NCBI GenBank assembly: GCA_910588925.1
Contig: CAJURV010000027.1
Location: 7,452-25,310, forward strand
From: an uncultured Rikenellaceae bacterium
GTDB lineage: Bacteria > Bacteroidota > Bacteroidia > Bacteroidales > Rikenellaceae
Direction of reading: 5' to 3'
DNA length: 17,859 nt
In this document: positions 5,543-12,633 of the stretch, piece by piece
Layout: every line of letters starts with the position of its first letter
Position numbering within the stretch: the stretch's first letter is position 1
The notes under the pieces: model-generated
The model's database searches: none
Told to the model about the DNA's origin: nothing
Seen by the model: the letters and a program-made list of their open reading frames with translations, nothing else
Position numbers and translations under genes: made by a program

Positions 5543-7738
5543 ATGCTTTTGTGCCTTGAGCAGATTGCGCGACTGCAACACCATCGTCTTTGTCTCGCTT
5601 ATTATGTCGAGATAGAGCATACTGGTACGGGTGGATGTATCGCCCGTCTTGATGCGCGCTATCTGACGCTTTATCACCTGTGCGAACTCCTCGAAAAGCG
5701 AGTCGCGCAGAAGCAGGGTTTGATCCAGCTTGCTATAGTCGTCCTCTTTGAGCATGTGGTTTATCATGCCGTATATTATAGACACCTTCTCCTCTATCTC
5801 CTTGAGGTCCGTTATCTGATCCTGCGAGAATCCGGAGTGGTTGTTGTCTATATGGTTGAAACCGGGACGGGTGATATGCACCAGCGCCTTGGTCACCTCG
5901 TTAACGTAGTCGACCACCTGAACGTAATAGTGCCCCGTGCTTATGTAATTCTCGCTCAAAGTAGAGAGCGTATTGTAAACGGCATACTTGCGCCTATGGG
6001 CCTCCTCGTAAAGAGTCTCGGACTCACGCACCATGTTCTTCAACAATTTGCGGTCCTCCGTGAAGATGCCGGTGAGGGTACTGTCGTATACGGTTATCAC
6101 CTTCTGCATGGTCTGGCATATCTCCTTACGGCATGCGTCTACGATATCCTTGTCGAGCTTAAGATCCGAATCGGCTACCTCGCCGTCTTTGTTATCCTTA
6201 CGATTCTTGTGTACGATGTTGTTCTGAACCAATATGAACGCGCAGAGCAATGTCATCGCCACTATCGCGATAGTACCTCCGGCTACCAATATGAGCGCCA
6301 CTACGAAAGCGATGGTAAAAGCTATGAACACCGTAAGGAACCACCCCGATATGACCGTGAGCACACCGGTGACCCTATACACAGCCGACTCGCGGCCCCA
6401 CGCCTTGTCCGCCAACGACGACCCCATAGCCACCATAAACGTGACATAAGTGGTGGAAAGCGGCAGACGCAACGATGTAGCGGTAGATATCAGCAAAGAC
6501 GCCACCGTCAGGTTAACCGTGGCACGGATAAGGTCGAACGGTGCTCCGTCGTTGTTTCTCGAGGGGACGAAACGGCTCGACAGATACCTCTGCATCCTTT
6601 TTGGGGTCACCTTCTCCACCTTTCTGTTTACATCAACGGCCCACCTGACTATGCTGCGCGATATGAAAGTAGAACCGAAACGTTCCGCCCCCGCCGACTC
6701 CTGACGAGCGAGATTGACCTCGGTGTCGGTGACGTGTTGCGCTTTTTTGGAGAACCACAACGTAAGCGTCATTATAACGCCTGCGATGAACAGTATAACC
6801 ATATTGGTGTGTGCAGGACCTGCAAGCCCGCCCATCATCATGTTCATGTCGCCGCTTTGCAGGGCCATATTGTATGAATCGAACCCCGCCATGAATACGC
6901 CTATAAAGTTGACAAGGTCGTTTCCGGCAAACGCCAAGGCAAGCGAGAATGTACCGGCCAATACGGTTATTTTGAGTATGTTGACCTTGAATATATTCTG
7001 AACTACCGCCATTATAAGCGTCCAGCCCACTATCATCACTCCGACCACGGTCCACAGATTGTCTTCGAGCATCCGCATTGTCTCCGGAGATATGATGGTA
7101 GTGCCCTTAACCCCCTTGAAAAGGGCGAAATAAGAGATGGCGGTAAGGGCGAGACCGCACCACACCGAACCGAAATAACGGAACGTCCGGCGATAACGGA
7201 AAGAGAATATCACGCGGGTGACGTACATGACGATACTACCGCACACGAACGCCACTACCACCGAGAGCAATATGCCGGATATGATACCGAGGGCATTGGT
7301 GGCGTTTATATAGTAGGGCAACTGCGAAGCCCCCTCTTCCTGCGACCATATCTTCATGCACGCTACGGCCACGGCCGAACCGAGCAACTCGAACACTAAC
7401 GAAACGGTAGTAGAGGTCGGCAACCCCATAGTATTGAAAAGGTCGAGCAGTATCACGTTGGTGAGCATCACTGTCAGGAACAGCAACATCACATCATGGA
7501 ACGTGAACATCTGCGGATAGAACATTCCGCTACGGGCCACCTCCATCATGCCGCTCGAGAACAGCGATCCGAGAATTATACCCACCGATGCCACGGCCAT
7601 TATTATATATCGCGGAGCCGCTTTCGAACCTATGGCCGAATTGAGGAAATTGGAGGCATCGTTAGATACACCTACTACGAGCCCCGTGACTGCAAGAGCG
7701 GCGAGAACCGCCAGAATTACTGTAAAAAGAGGATCCAT
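5528..7738 (-). CDS. PiT-family inorganic phosphate transporter with C-terminal PhoU-like domain
   Basis: The 736-residue membrane protein is a predicted low-affinity, cation-coupled phosphate permease. The N-terminal ~510 residues are strongly hydrophobic with many membrane segments. They contain the duplicated PiT signature: GVSNDASNFLNSAIGSKAA near residue 23 and FAGNDLVNFIGVFMAG near residue 268. A hydrophobic segment (FVVALILVAGGTIAIVAMTL) ends the membrane part, followed by a charged soluble region of about 220 residues (HKNRKDNKDGE onward). That region is helical and includes DYVNEVTKALVHITRPGF, consistent with a PhoU-like helical domain fused to the permease (inference). It lies 110 bases downstream of ruvA on the same strand. 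No TAnnTTTG box is in that gap, so it may be read from the ruvA promoter or a non-consensus one. Confidence 0.9.
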   Translation of the reverse strand: MDPLFTVILAVLAALAVTGLVVGVSNDASNFLNSAIGSKAAPRYIIMAVASVGIILGSLFSSGMMEVARSGMFYPQMFTFHDVMLLFLTVMLTNVILLDLFNTMGLPTSTTVSLVFELLGSAVAVACMKIWSQEEGASQLPYYINATNALGIISGILLSVVVAFVCGSIVMYVTRVIFSFRYRRTFRYFGSVWCGLALTAISYFALFKGVKGTTIISPETMRMLEDNLWTVVGVMIVGWTLIMAVVQNIFKVNILKITVLAGTFSLALAFAGNDLVNFIGVFMAGFDSYNMALQSGDMNMMMGGLAGPAHTNMVILFIAGVIMTLTLWFSKKAQHVTDTEVNLARQESAGAERFGSTFISRSIVRWAVDVNRKVEKVTPKRMQRYLSSRFVPSRNNDGAPFDLIRATVNLTVASLLISTATSLRLPLSTTYVTFMVAMGSSLADKAWGRESAVYRVTGVLTVISGWFLTVFIAFTIAFVVALILVAGGTIAIVAMTLLCAFILVQNNIVHKNRKDNKDGEVADSDLKLDKDIVDACRKEICQTMQKVITVYDSTLTGIFTEDRKLLKNMVRESETLYEEAHRRKYAVYNTLSTLSENYISTGHYYVQVVDYVNEVTKALVHITRPGFNHIDNNHSGFSQDQITDLKEIEEKVSIIYGMINHMLKEDDYSKLDQTLLLRDSLFEEFAQVIKRQIARIKTGDTSTRTSMLYLDIISETKTMVLQSRNLLKAQKHFVSK

Positions 7739-7848
7739 ATTCTATTTTCGGTTTCGCTGTTTTCCATATACTATAACTCGAGACTTCGCCACCGACAGCA
7801 TAACGGTATCGACGCTCATGTATGTTCCATATAAATTCGCCATCGCAA

Positions 7849-8451
7849 TCATAACATTTTGAGAGCTAAACGTATAACATCTTCTACCTTGGCATCAGGC
7901 GTATCGGACACAATCTTTTTGACCGCCTTTTCCGAAGCCGTCCGGCCGAAGCCGAGCATAACCAGAGCCTTGAGCGCCTCGTCGACAATCTCCTGCACGG
8001 GCGACGAAACGACCGGTGAAGATCCGGTATCGCTATCTGCCACATCGAGCCCTGCCATCTTGTCGCGAAGCTCCACTATTATCTTCTCCGCAGTCTTGGA
8101 ACCCAACCCTTTTACCTTTTTCAACATGGGCACGTTCCCTCCGGATATTATCTGACGAAGTTCGGCCGGAGTATAGGTAGAGAGCACCATACGGGCGGTG
8201 TTGCCTCCCACGCCCGATACGGCTATGAGCATACGGAACAATTCGCGCTCGCTCTTGGCCGTAAAGCCGTAAAGCACGGGTAACTCGTCGCGGACGAGAT
8301 ATTGATGCGTATATATCCTGATATCGCTTTTCCCCTCTAACTCTTCGTAGCTACGCAGGGAGATGTTGAGTACGTACCCTATTCCGCCGCACTCCACTAT
8401 GACGGATGCGGGGGTCAGTTCGTCTATTCGACCGTTGATATAGTCGTACAT
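7849..8451 (-). CDS. ruvA: Holliday junction branch migration complex subunit RuvA
   Basis: RuvA binds four-way DNA junctions and loads the RuvB helicase during recombinational repair. The 200-residue length is typical. The N-terminal OB-fold begins MYDYINGRIDELTPASVIVE and continues with GIGYVLNIS. The helix-hairpin-helix region includes LIAVSGVGGNTARMVLS and LKKVKGLGSKTAEKIIVEL. The C-terminal RuvB-interacting domain is DEALKALVMLGFGRTASEKA onward, after a Ser/Pro-rich linker. ruvB and ruvC are not adjacent. A consensus -7 box lies about 53 bases upstream. Confidence 0.97.
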   Translation of the reverse strand: MYDYINGRIDELTPASVIVECGGIGYVLNISLRSYEELEGKSDIRIYTHQYLVRDELPVLYGFTAKSERELFRMLIAVSGVGGNTARMVLSTYTPAELRQIISGGNVPMLKKVKGLGSKTAEKIIVELRDKMAGLDVADSDTGSSPVVSSPVQEIVDEALKALVMLGFGRTASEKAVKKIVSDTPDAKVEDVIRLALKML

Positions 8452-8503
8452 AACAAGCTTTTACTTATCGCGGGTTGCGCTTGCAGACCCTCGTATTCGC
8501 TGA

Positions 8504-8511
8504 CAAATATA
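8504..8511 (-). promoter_or_regulatory. Bacteroidota -7 promoter element for ruvA
   Basis: The minus strand reads TATATTTG, an exact TAnnTTTG match 53 bases upstream of the ruvA ATG. A second, weaker TTTG lies just upstream (8514-8517 on the plus strand as CAAA). No convincing -33 is seen. Confidence 0.6.
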
Positions 8512-8691
8512 GACAAATATTTATAATTACCCTCCACCGGATCGAAAAATAGGAGCGACACCCTCTTGCCTGTAAAAGATGTAGCGCAATGCCACGGAGT
8601 TATATGCTATGTAACTCTTGAAAAATATGAACGAATCGTTACTTTTTATAGAATCTTCAGTCCTCGACGATATTAATTTAATGCCGACAGG

Positions 8692-8722
8692 TTGCTTTAT
8701 TCGATAAAATAATATAGGTTTG
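8692..8722 (+). promoter_or_regulatory. Promoter of the OmpH-like lipoprotein gene
   Basis: TTG (8692-8694) is followed after 20 bases by TAGGTTTG (8715-8722), matching the -33/-7 pattern. A second exact -7 match, TACATTTG (8732-8739), follows but has no -33 partner. The start codon is 66 bases downstream of the first box. Confidence 0.62.
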
Positions 8723-8788
8723 TAGTCTGAATACATTTGGAAAAATTAATTAAATTTCTGAAAATAAAAAGTTAAAACCTACTCTACG

Positions 8789-9424
8789 ATGAAACTCAAA
8801 CCTATTATCGCGTTGTTTTTGGCTACGGCAGCGTTGGTAGCCTGCAACAACACCCCCTCCGCAACTACCGCAGGCGAAACGGCCGCTACCGAAGAAGGCG
8901 CACGTCTGAGCGGCAAGATAGCTTTCGTCAACAACGACACGCTCATCAATAACTATAAATTATACAAGGAGCTCTCGGCCAAACTCGAAGCCAAAAGCGA
9001 AAAGGTAGGCAAGGAACTCGACAGCAAGAGCCGTTCGCTCCAGAGCCGTGCGGCACAGTTCAACGACAAAATAAACAAAGGGTTAGTGACCCGTGCACAG
9101 GCAGAAGAACAGGGAGTCAAACTACAGAACGAACAGCAATATCTTCTCGAATACCGCGACAAAGTGCTCGGTGAGCTCGAAGAGGAACAGGTAGTGATGT
9201 TCAACAACATCTGGAACAACATAACAGAATATCTCGCCGAATATAACAAAACGGCCGGCTACGACCTCATACTCAACCAGAACAGCGCCACAAACACCAT
9301 ACTCATAGGCAACCCCTCTATGGATATAACCATGCAGGTGGTGGACGCTCTCAACAAGAAGTTCGACGAAGACAAGGCTTCCGGCAAACTCGACGACATT
9401 CTGGGCAAATCACAGGACAAATAG
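8789..9424 (+). CDS. OmpH/Skp-family periplasmic chaperone-like lipoprotein
   Basis: The 211-residue product begins MKLKPIIALFLATAALVACN, a type II signal peptide with lipobox LVAC (Cys19). A low-complexity Thr/Ala/Glu linker follows. The OmpH/Skp core then begins KIAFVNNDTLINNYKLYKEL, continues through a long charged, probably coiled-coil helical region (about residues 65-130), and returns to the beta body near YDLILNQNSATNTILI before a C-terminal helix (ALNKKFDEDKASGK). Skp-family proteins hold unfolded outer-membrane proteins in the periplasm; here the chaperone would be membrane-anchored. It is monocistronic, with its own promoter and terminator, and not next to bamA. Confidence 0.88.
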   Translation: MKLKPIIALFLATAALVACNNTPSATTAGETAATEEGARLSGKIAFVNNDTLINNYKLYKELSAKLEAKSEKVGKELDSKSRSLQSRAAQFNDKINKGLVTRAQAEEQGVKLQNEQQYLLEYRDKVLGELEEEQVVMFNNIWNNITEYLAEYNKTAGYDLILNQNSATNTILIGNPSMDITMQVVDALNKKFDEDKASGKLDDILGKSQDK

Positions 9425-9442
9425 TCCTATTGCGGCAATAAA

Positions 9443-9474
9443 GCGGCGGCCCCATTTCGGGACCGCCTTTTTTA
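9443..9474 (+). terminator. Intrinsic terminator after the OmpH-like gene
   Basis: A GC-rich hairpin (GGCGG...CCGCC, with an inner CCC...GGG stem and a bulged A) is followed by a run of six T residues. It lies about 20 bases past the stop codon. Confidence 0.82.
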
Positions 9475-9627
9475 TACCCCACCGCCCAGTGCGGTCCCCG
9501 GAACACTCCGGCACGCGCCTTGCATCGCTGCGATTGCAGAAAAACAGTTTCACTTAATGCAGTGTTTATCTCAAACTCACATTAATATAAATCAACCTCT
9601 TTTTATTATTTTTAAGCGAAATATGCG

Positions 9628-9635
9628 TATATTTG
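9628..9635 (+). promoter_or_regulatory. Bacteroidota -7 element upstream of the 68-residue ORF
   Basis: TATATTTG is an exact TAnnTTTG match in an AT-rich context, 80 bases before ATG 9715. The implied leader (from about 9642) contains a possible stem, CGGCACGG with CCGT...GCCG (about 9656-9683). Confidence 0.6.
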
Positions 9636-9714
9636 CGGTGCGATCGCGACATATCGGCACGGATTCTACGCCGTAAGGCCGACGCAAGAGGGGGATACAC
9701 AAACAGGTATAGCG

Positions 9715-9921
9715 ATGTATTGCATATATATAGAAAAGGCAAAGGATGTGGAGTTGTGCGGAGTCCTCGACGAAGGCGTATCGTTGCTCATAGACGGCCG
9801 ATATTTCTACGTCACTTTCGAAGACGTACTTTACATAAACAACTGCAACTTCGGCGATGTCATAAGCCGCACGCTCGCCCGCGGAATAGGTTACGACAAA
9901 CGTAATTTCGGCATAAGCTGA
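9715..9921 (+). CDS. Small hypothetical protein, 68 residues
   Basis: I do not recognise this family. The product starts MYCIYIEKAKDVELCGVLDE and ends GIGYDKRNFGIS. It has no signal peptide or membrane segment, three cysteines (residues 3, 15 and 45), and alternating hydrophobic stretches suggesting beta structure. Codon choice (ATA, GAC, TTC, GGC, TAC) matches the surrounding chromosomal genes and differs from the AT-rich pair that follows. It has a consensus -7 box 80 bases upstream. It ends 134 bases before the Panacea gene, which has its own promoter. An overlapping minus-strand frame (9592-9924) has no promoter and is less likely. Confidence 0.55.
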   Translation: MYCIYIEKAKDVELCGVLDEGVSLLIDGRYFYVTFEDVLYINNCNFGDVISRTLARGIGYDKRNFGIS

Positions 9922-9996
9922 CATTCATTCCCAAAAGTTATTTTTCTATTTTTTTATAATCTATATAAAAATTATACGTTTATTATTTACCAAAAA

Positions 9997-10029
9997 TTGT
10001 GTACAAATTATTCATTAACCCTATCTTTG
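9997..10029 (+). promoter_or_regulatory. Promoter of the Panacea two-gene module
   Basis: TTG (9997-9999) and TATCTTTG (10022-10029) form a -33/-7 pair with 22-base spacing, in a very AT-rich stretch. The first start codon is 26 bases downstream of the -7 box. Confidence 0.65.
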
Positions 10030-10034
10030 ATAGG
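10020..10034 (+). promoter_or_regulatory. Palindrome covering the -7 box: candidate operator
   Basis: CCTATC-TTT-GATAGG is a perfect inverted repeat with 6-base arms and a 3-base centre, exactly enclosing the -7 element. This placement suits autorepression by a module-encoded protein, but that is inference. Confidence 0.4.
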
Positions 10035-10055
10035 ATCAAACCGTAGCTAATAGCC

Positions 10056-10619
10056 ATGCAAAAAATAGACATTCAGCGCATTAAAGCTGTTTTGCTTTAC
10101 ATATTAAATAAAATGCCGGATAGACGTAGGGATATATATTATATCGTAAAGACTGCTTTTTGTGCACAAAAAAATCATTTGGTTGAATATGCAATCCCGT
10201 TATTTAACGATAATATAGTTGCACTCCCATTCGGTCCCGTTCCATCACTTATATATAATATTTTAAGAGTTGCAAGAGGAGATCGCAGTCCTTATCGTTT
10301 TTGCGACAAAGAAGTTCTATCTCAAGTAGTCGATACCATTTCTTATCAGGACGAAAGCTTTTCTGCTAAAGAGATGTATGACATAGAATGTCTTTCTATT
10401 TCCAATATCAAATGCCTAGATGCAGCTATAGATGAAATCTCTAATATGGGATTCGGTGAAATTATGGACAAAACGCATGGCAATGAATGGGATAGGGCAT
10501 ATCATGATGGAGGTAATCGTATTATGAGTAATCTCGCTATTGCAAAAGAGAACGGAGCTTCTGATGAAATATTAACATACCTTTCAGAAACGTTGTATTT
10601 TGACAAAGTATCCGATTAA
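10056..10619 (+). CDS. Panacea/DUF4065 (SocA-like) domain protein, putative antitoxin
   Basis: The 187-residue cytosolic protein carries the hallmarks of the Panacea (DUF4065, SocA/GepA-like) domain. An N-terminal helical segment (KAVLLYILNKMPD) leads into YYIVKTAFCAQKNHLVEYAIP, then ALPFGPVPSLIYNILR (residues 56-71, with the signature G-P-V-P-S at 60-64). A late region contains THGNEWDRAYHDGGNRIM, corresponding to the family's conserved W-x-x-A-Y-x-x-G block. Panacea proteins are known antitoxins that neutralise many unrelated toxins encoded next to them; others are proteolytic adaptors such as SocA. The partner gene starts one base after the stop. The gene is clearly AT-richer than its neighbours, with many ATA, TTA, AAA and TTT codons, suggesting horizontal acquisition. 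Confidence 0.88.
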   Translation: MQKIDIQRIKAVLLYILNKMPDRRRDIYYIVKTAFCAQKNHLVEYAIPLFNDNIVALPFGPVPSLIYNILRVARGDRSPYRFCDKEVLSQVVDTISYQDESFSAKEMYDIECLSISNIKCLDAAIDEISNMGFGEIMDKTHGNEWDRAYHDGGNRIMSNLAIAKENGASDEILTYLSETLYFDKVSD

Positions 10620-10620
10620 A

Positions 10621-11061
10621 ATGCAGTTAAAAGATATTCAAACTTTTAAAACTGCACAAATAAGAGTCGGCAGTATTTTTAAAATGACATTTTACCCTAA
10701 AGACGGAGTTACGCCTAAAGGGAAATCATCAATATCCCGAACAAAATATTTTGTCATAGCAGGTATAGATACAAACGGTAATTATGTTGGGGTCTCTTTG
10801 ATTAATACGGATGTAAACATCAATTTTGCACGCACAATAGCTCCATTTCAACTTTGCATCTATCCCGAAAAATATGATTTTCTGAAAGGGAGATATAGAT
10901 ATGTGGATTGTTATGTGATAAGAGACATTGAAAAATCACGAATTAGGCAAAATGCCGAATACATTGGCTGTCTTGAAGAAGATGATATAGAAAAGGTAAG
11001 AACACTGTTAAAGACATCTCCTGTTATGGACACAAAAACAATCAAACAATATAATCTGTAA
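10621..11061 (+). CDS. Uncharacterised partner of the Panacea protein, putative toxin
   Basis: The 146-residue product starts MQLKDIQTFKTAQIRVGSIF. ATG 10621 is one base after the upstream stop (TAA, A, ATG), the tight spacing typical of toxin-antitoxin pairs; an in-frame TTG at 10600 is less likely. The protein is basic and apparently beta-rich: VGSIFKMTFYPKDGV, then RTKYFVIAGIDTNGNYVGVSL, then a C-terminal helical part ending TKTIKQYNL. The layout (G-x-I-x-x-x-x-F near the start, then K-Y-F-V-I-A-G and a V-G-V-S-L-I strand) recalls the SH3-like barrel of PemK/MazF-type endoribonuclease toxins, but no diagnostic motif proves it, so this is inference. There is no signal peptide or membrane segment. 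It shares the AT-rich composition of the first gene and ends at a strong terminator. Confidence 0.75.
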   Translation: MQLKDIQTFKTAQIRVGSIFKMTFYPKDGVTPKGKSSISRTKYFVIAGIDTNGNYVGVSLINTDVNINFARTIAPFQLCIYPEKYDFLKGRYRYVDCYVIRDIEKSRIRQNAEYIGCLEEDDIEKVRTLLKTSPVMDTKTIKQYNL

Positions 11062-11073
11062 AATCAGTTTTAC

Positions 11074-11121
11074 TATTGAAAAGCGATAATTCCAATATTT
11101 GGAGTTATCGCTTTTTCAATA
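11074..11121 (+). terminator. Intrinsic terminator of the Panacea module
   Basis: A long hairpin pairs TATTGAAAAGCGATAA (from 11074) with TTATCGCTTTTTCAATA (ending 11121), with one bulged base and a further TCC/GGA pair near the loop. T-runs occur in the 3' arm. It lies 12 bases after the stop codon. Confidence 0.82.
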
Positions 11122-11167
11122 GGTTATACTAACATTGTTTTGCAATCCCAAAAATCGCAATTTTAAC

Positions 11168-11198
11168 TTTGTTATTAAGCAAACAAAAATTAACTTTG
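11168..11198 (+). promoter_or_regulatory. Promoter of the nqrABCDEF operon
   Basis: TTTG (11168-11171) is followed after 19 bases by TAACTTTG (11191-11198), an ideal Bacteroidota promoter. The -33 box is itself part of a second TAACTTTG copy (11164-11171). The leader is about 50 bases before ATG 11255. Confidence 0.8.
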
Positions 11199-11254
11199 CG
11201 GACCGATCTTGTTAGAACAATAACGAAAAAACTTAAATATAATCAGATTTCAGT

Positions 11255-12619
11255 ATGTCGAAAGTTATCCATTTGAAGAAAGGACTCGACATTAACCTGC
11301 AAGGTGTCTCGGAGAAGGTTCTCATTGCGGCGCCCCTTGCACAGGAGTACGCGCTCACTCCCGACGACTACATCGGTGTGGTACCCAAGCTCTTGGTAAA
11401 GGTTGATGATACGGTCAAGGCGGGCACGCCGTTATTCTTCGACAAGAAGCACCCCGAAATTCTGTTCACCTCGCCCGTAAGCGGCACGGTGACGGCTATC
11501 AACCGAGGTGAGAAACGCAAGATTCTGAATATCATCATCCGCCCGTCGGAAGAACGCGAGTACGAGGAGTTCAACGTACCCAAAACCGAAGAGCTCACGG
11601 CCGAATCGCTCAAAGAGCTGATGCTCAAATCGGGTCTTTGGCCTTTCGTGATCCAGCGTCCCTACGGCATCATAGCCGACCCGGCCGATACCCCGCGCGA
11701 CATATTCGTATCGGGTTTCGACTCGGCTCCGCTAGCCGCCGACTTCGACTTCATACTACAGACATCGGGAGAGGATTTCGCTGCCGGTATCGAGGCCGTA
11801 AAGAAGCTGACACCAGGCAACGTGCATTTGGGTCTTAGCGACGAATCGCATTCCAAAATATTCGCCAAACTGGAAGACAAGGTGCAGATAGACACCTTCT
11901 CCGGCCCCCATCCCGCCGGCAACGTAGGGGTGCAGATACACCACGTGGCCCCCGTCAACAAAGGCGAAACCGTATGGACCATGGACGTTCACTCGCTCAT
12001 ATTCTTAGGCCGACTGCTCAAAACAGGCAAGCTCGACATGTCTAAGGTGGTGGCGTTGGCAGGCGCATGCGTAGAAAAACCGCGCTACTACCGCATAATA
12101 TCGGGCGCACGCGTCGACTCGATAACCGCGGGCGCGCTCAAACCCGTCAAAGAGGGCCGTTCTATGCGAGTTATAAGCGGCAACGTGCTCACAGGCAAAA
12201 AGATCGCCGAAGACGGTTTCGTATCGTTCTACGCCAACACTGTAACGGTTATCCCCGAGGGCGACTACTACGAGATGCTGGGCTGGATCGCTCCGCGTCT
12301 GAACAAATTCTCGATGTCGCACAGCTACTTCAGTTGGCTGACTCCCAAAAAGAGCTACAACCTCGACACCAATCTCAACGGCGGCCAGCGCGCTTTAGTC
12401 GTAAGCGGTCAGTACGAAAAGGTGTTGCCTATGGATATATACCCGGTATATCTCATCAAGGCCATACTTGCCGGCGACATAGACAAGATGGAGAACCTCG
12501 GCATCTACGAAGTGATCGAAGAGGACTTGGCTCTCTGCGAATTCGTCTGCACATCGAAGACCGACGTACAGCAGATCGTGCGTCAGGGCATAGACCTTTT
12601 GATCAAAGAGCTTAACTAA
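11255..12619 (+). CDS. nqrA: Na+-translocating NADH:quinone reductase subunit A
   Basis: NqrA is the cytoplasmic, cofactor-free subunit of the sodium-pumping NADH:quinone oxidoreductase, implicated in quinone interaction. The 454-residue length is normal. The N-terminus (IHLKKGLDINLQG) and the barrel-sandwich-like KAGTPLFFDKKHP and FTSPVSGTV are family hallmarks, followed by IQRPYGIIADPADTPRDIFV and, later, LIFLGRLLKTGKLDMSKVVA and GCV-type segments. The C-terminus has the conserved region around SYNLDTNLNGGQRALVVSG and MDIYPVYLIKAILAGDIDKM. It is the first gene of the operon. nqrB starts 14 bases after its stop. Confidence 0.98.
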   Translation: MSKVIHLKKGLDINLQGVSEKVLIAAPLAQEYALTPDDYIGVVPKLLVKVDDTVKAGTPLFFDKKHPEILFTSPVSGTVTAINRGEKRKILNIIIRPSEEREYEEFNVPKTEELTAESLKELMLKSGLWPFVIQRPYGIIADPADTPRDIFVSGFDSAPLAADFDFILQTSGEDFAAGIEAVKKLTPGNVHLGLSDESHSKIFAKLEDKVQIDTFSGPHPAGNVGVQIHHVAPVNKGETVWTMDVHSLIFLGRLLKTGKLDMSKVVALAGACVEKPRYYRIISGARVDSITAGALKPVKEGRSMRVISGNVLTGKKIAEDGFVSFYANTVTVIPEGDYYEMLGWIAPRLNKFSMSHSYFSWLTPKKSYNLDTNLNGGQRALVVSGQYEKVLPMDIYPVYLIKAILAGDIDKMENLGIYEVIEEDLALCEFVCTSKTDVQQIVRQGIDLLIKELN

Positions 12620-12633
12620 TTAAATTTCTGATA

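Larger units (their letters stand above)
8452..8788. other. Divergent intergenic region between ruvA and the OmpH-like gene (337 bases)
   Basis: The stretch holds the ruvA promoter at one end and the OmpH-like gene promoter at the other. The AT-rich middle contains a short GAGTTA...TAACTC inverted repeat (about 8608-8628). A 69-codon minus-strand frame (8527-8736) overlaps the OmpH-like promoter and shows no recognisable protein features, so I do not call a gene. Confidence 0.5.

Noticed and set aside
5543..6877. 444-codon plus-strand frame opposite the phosphate transporter
   Set aside because: It is antisense to a clear PiT-family gene and rich in His, Arg and Tyr, as expected for the complement of this codon usage.
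8527..8736. 69-codon minus-strand frame between ruvA and the OmpH-like gene
   Set aside because: It overlaps the OmpH-like promoter elements, has no promoter of its own that I can see, and its composition is low-complexity AT-rich sequence typical of an intergenic region.
8747..8761. 15-base identity TAATTAAATTTCTGA before the OmpH-like gene and before nqrB (12617-12631)
   Set aside because: It is AT-rich, sits at different distances from the two start codons and contains the nqrA stop codon in one case, so chance is the simpler explanation.
9480..9546. GC-rich short inverted repeats (ACCGC/GCGGT, CCGG/CCGG) as an RNA gene or CRISPR-like repeat
   Set aside because: The arms are only 4-5 bp, there is no repeated unit and no promoter precedes them.
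10600..10620. TTG 10600 as start of the second Panacea-module gene
   Set aside because: ATG 10621, one base after the upstream stop, is the stronger start codon and gives the tight spacing usual for such pairs.
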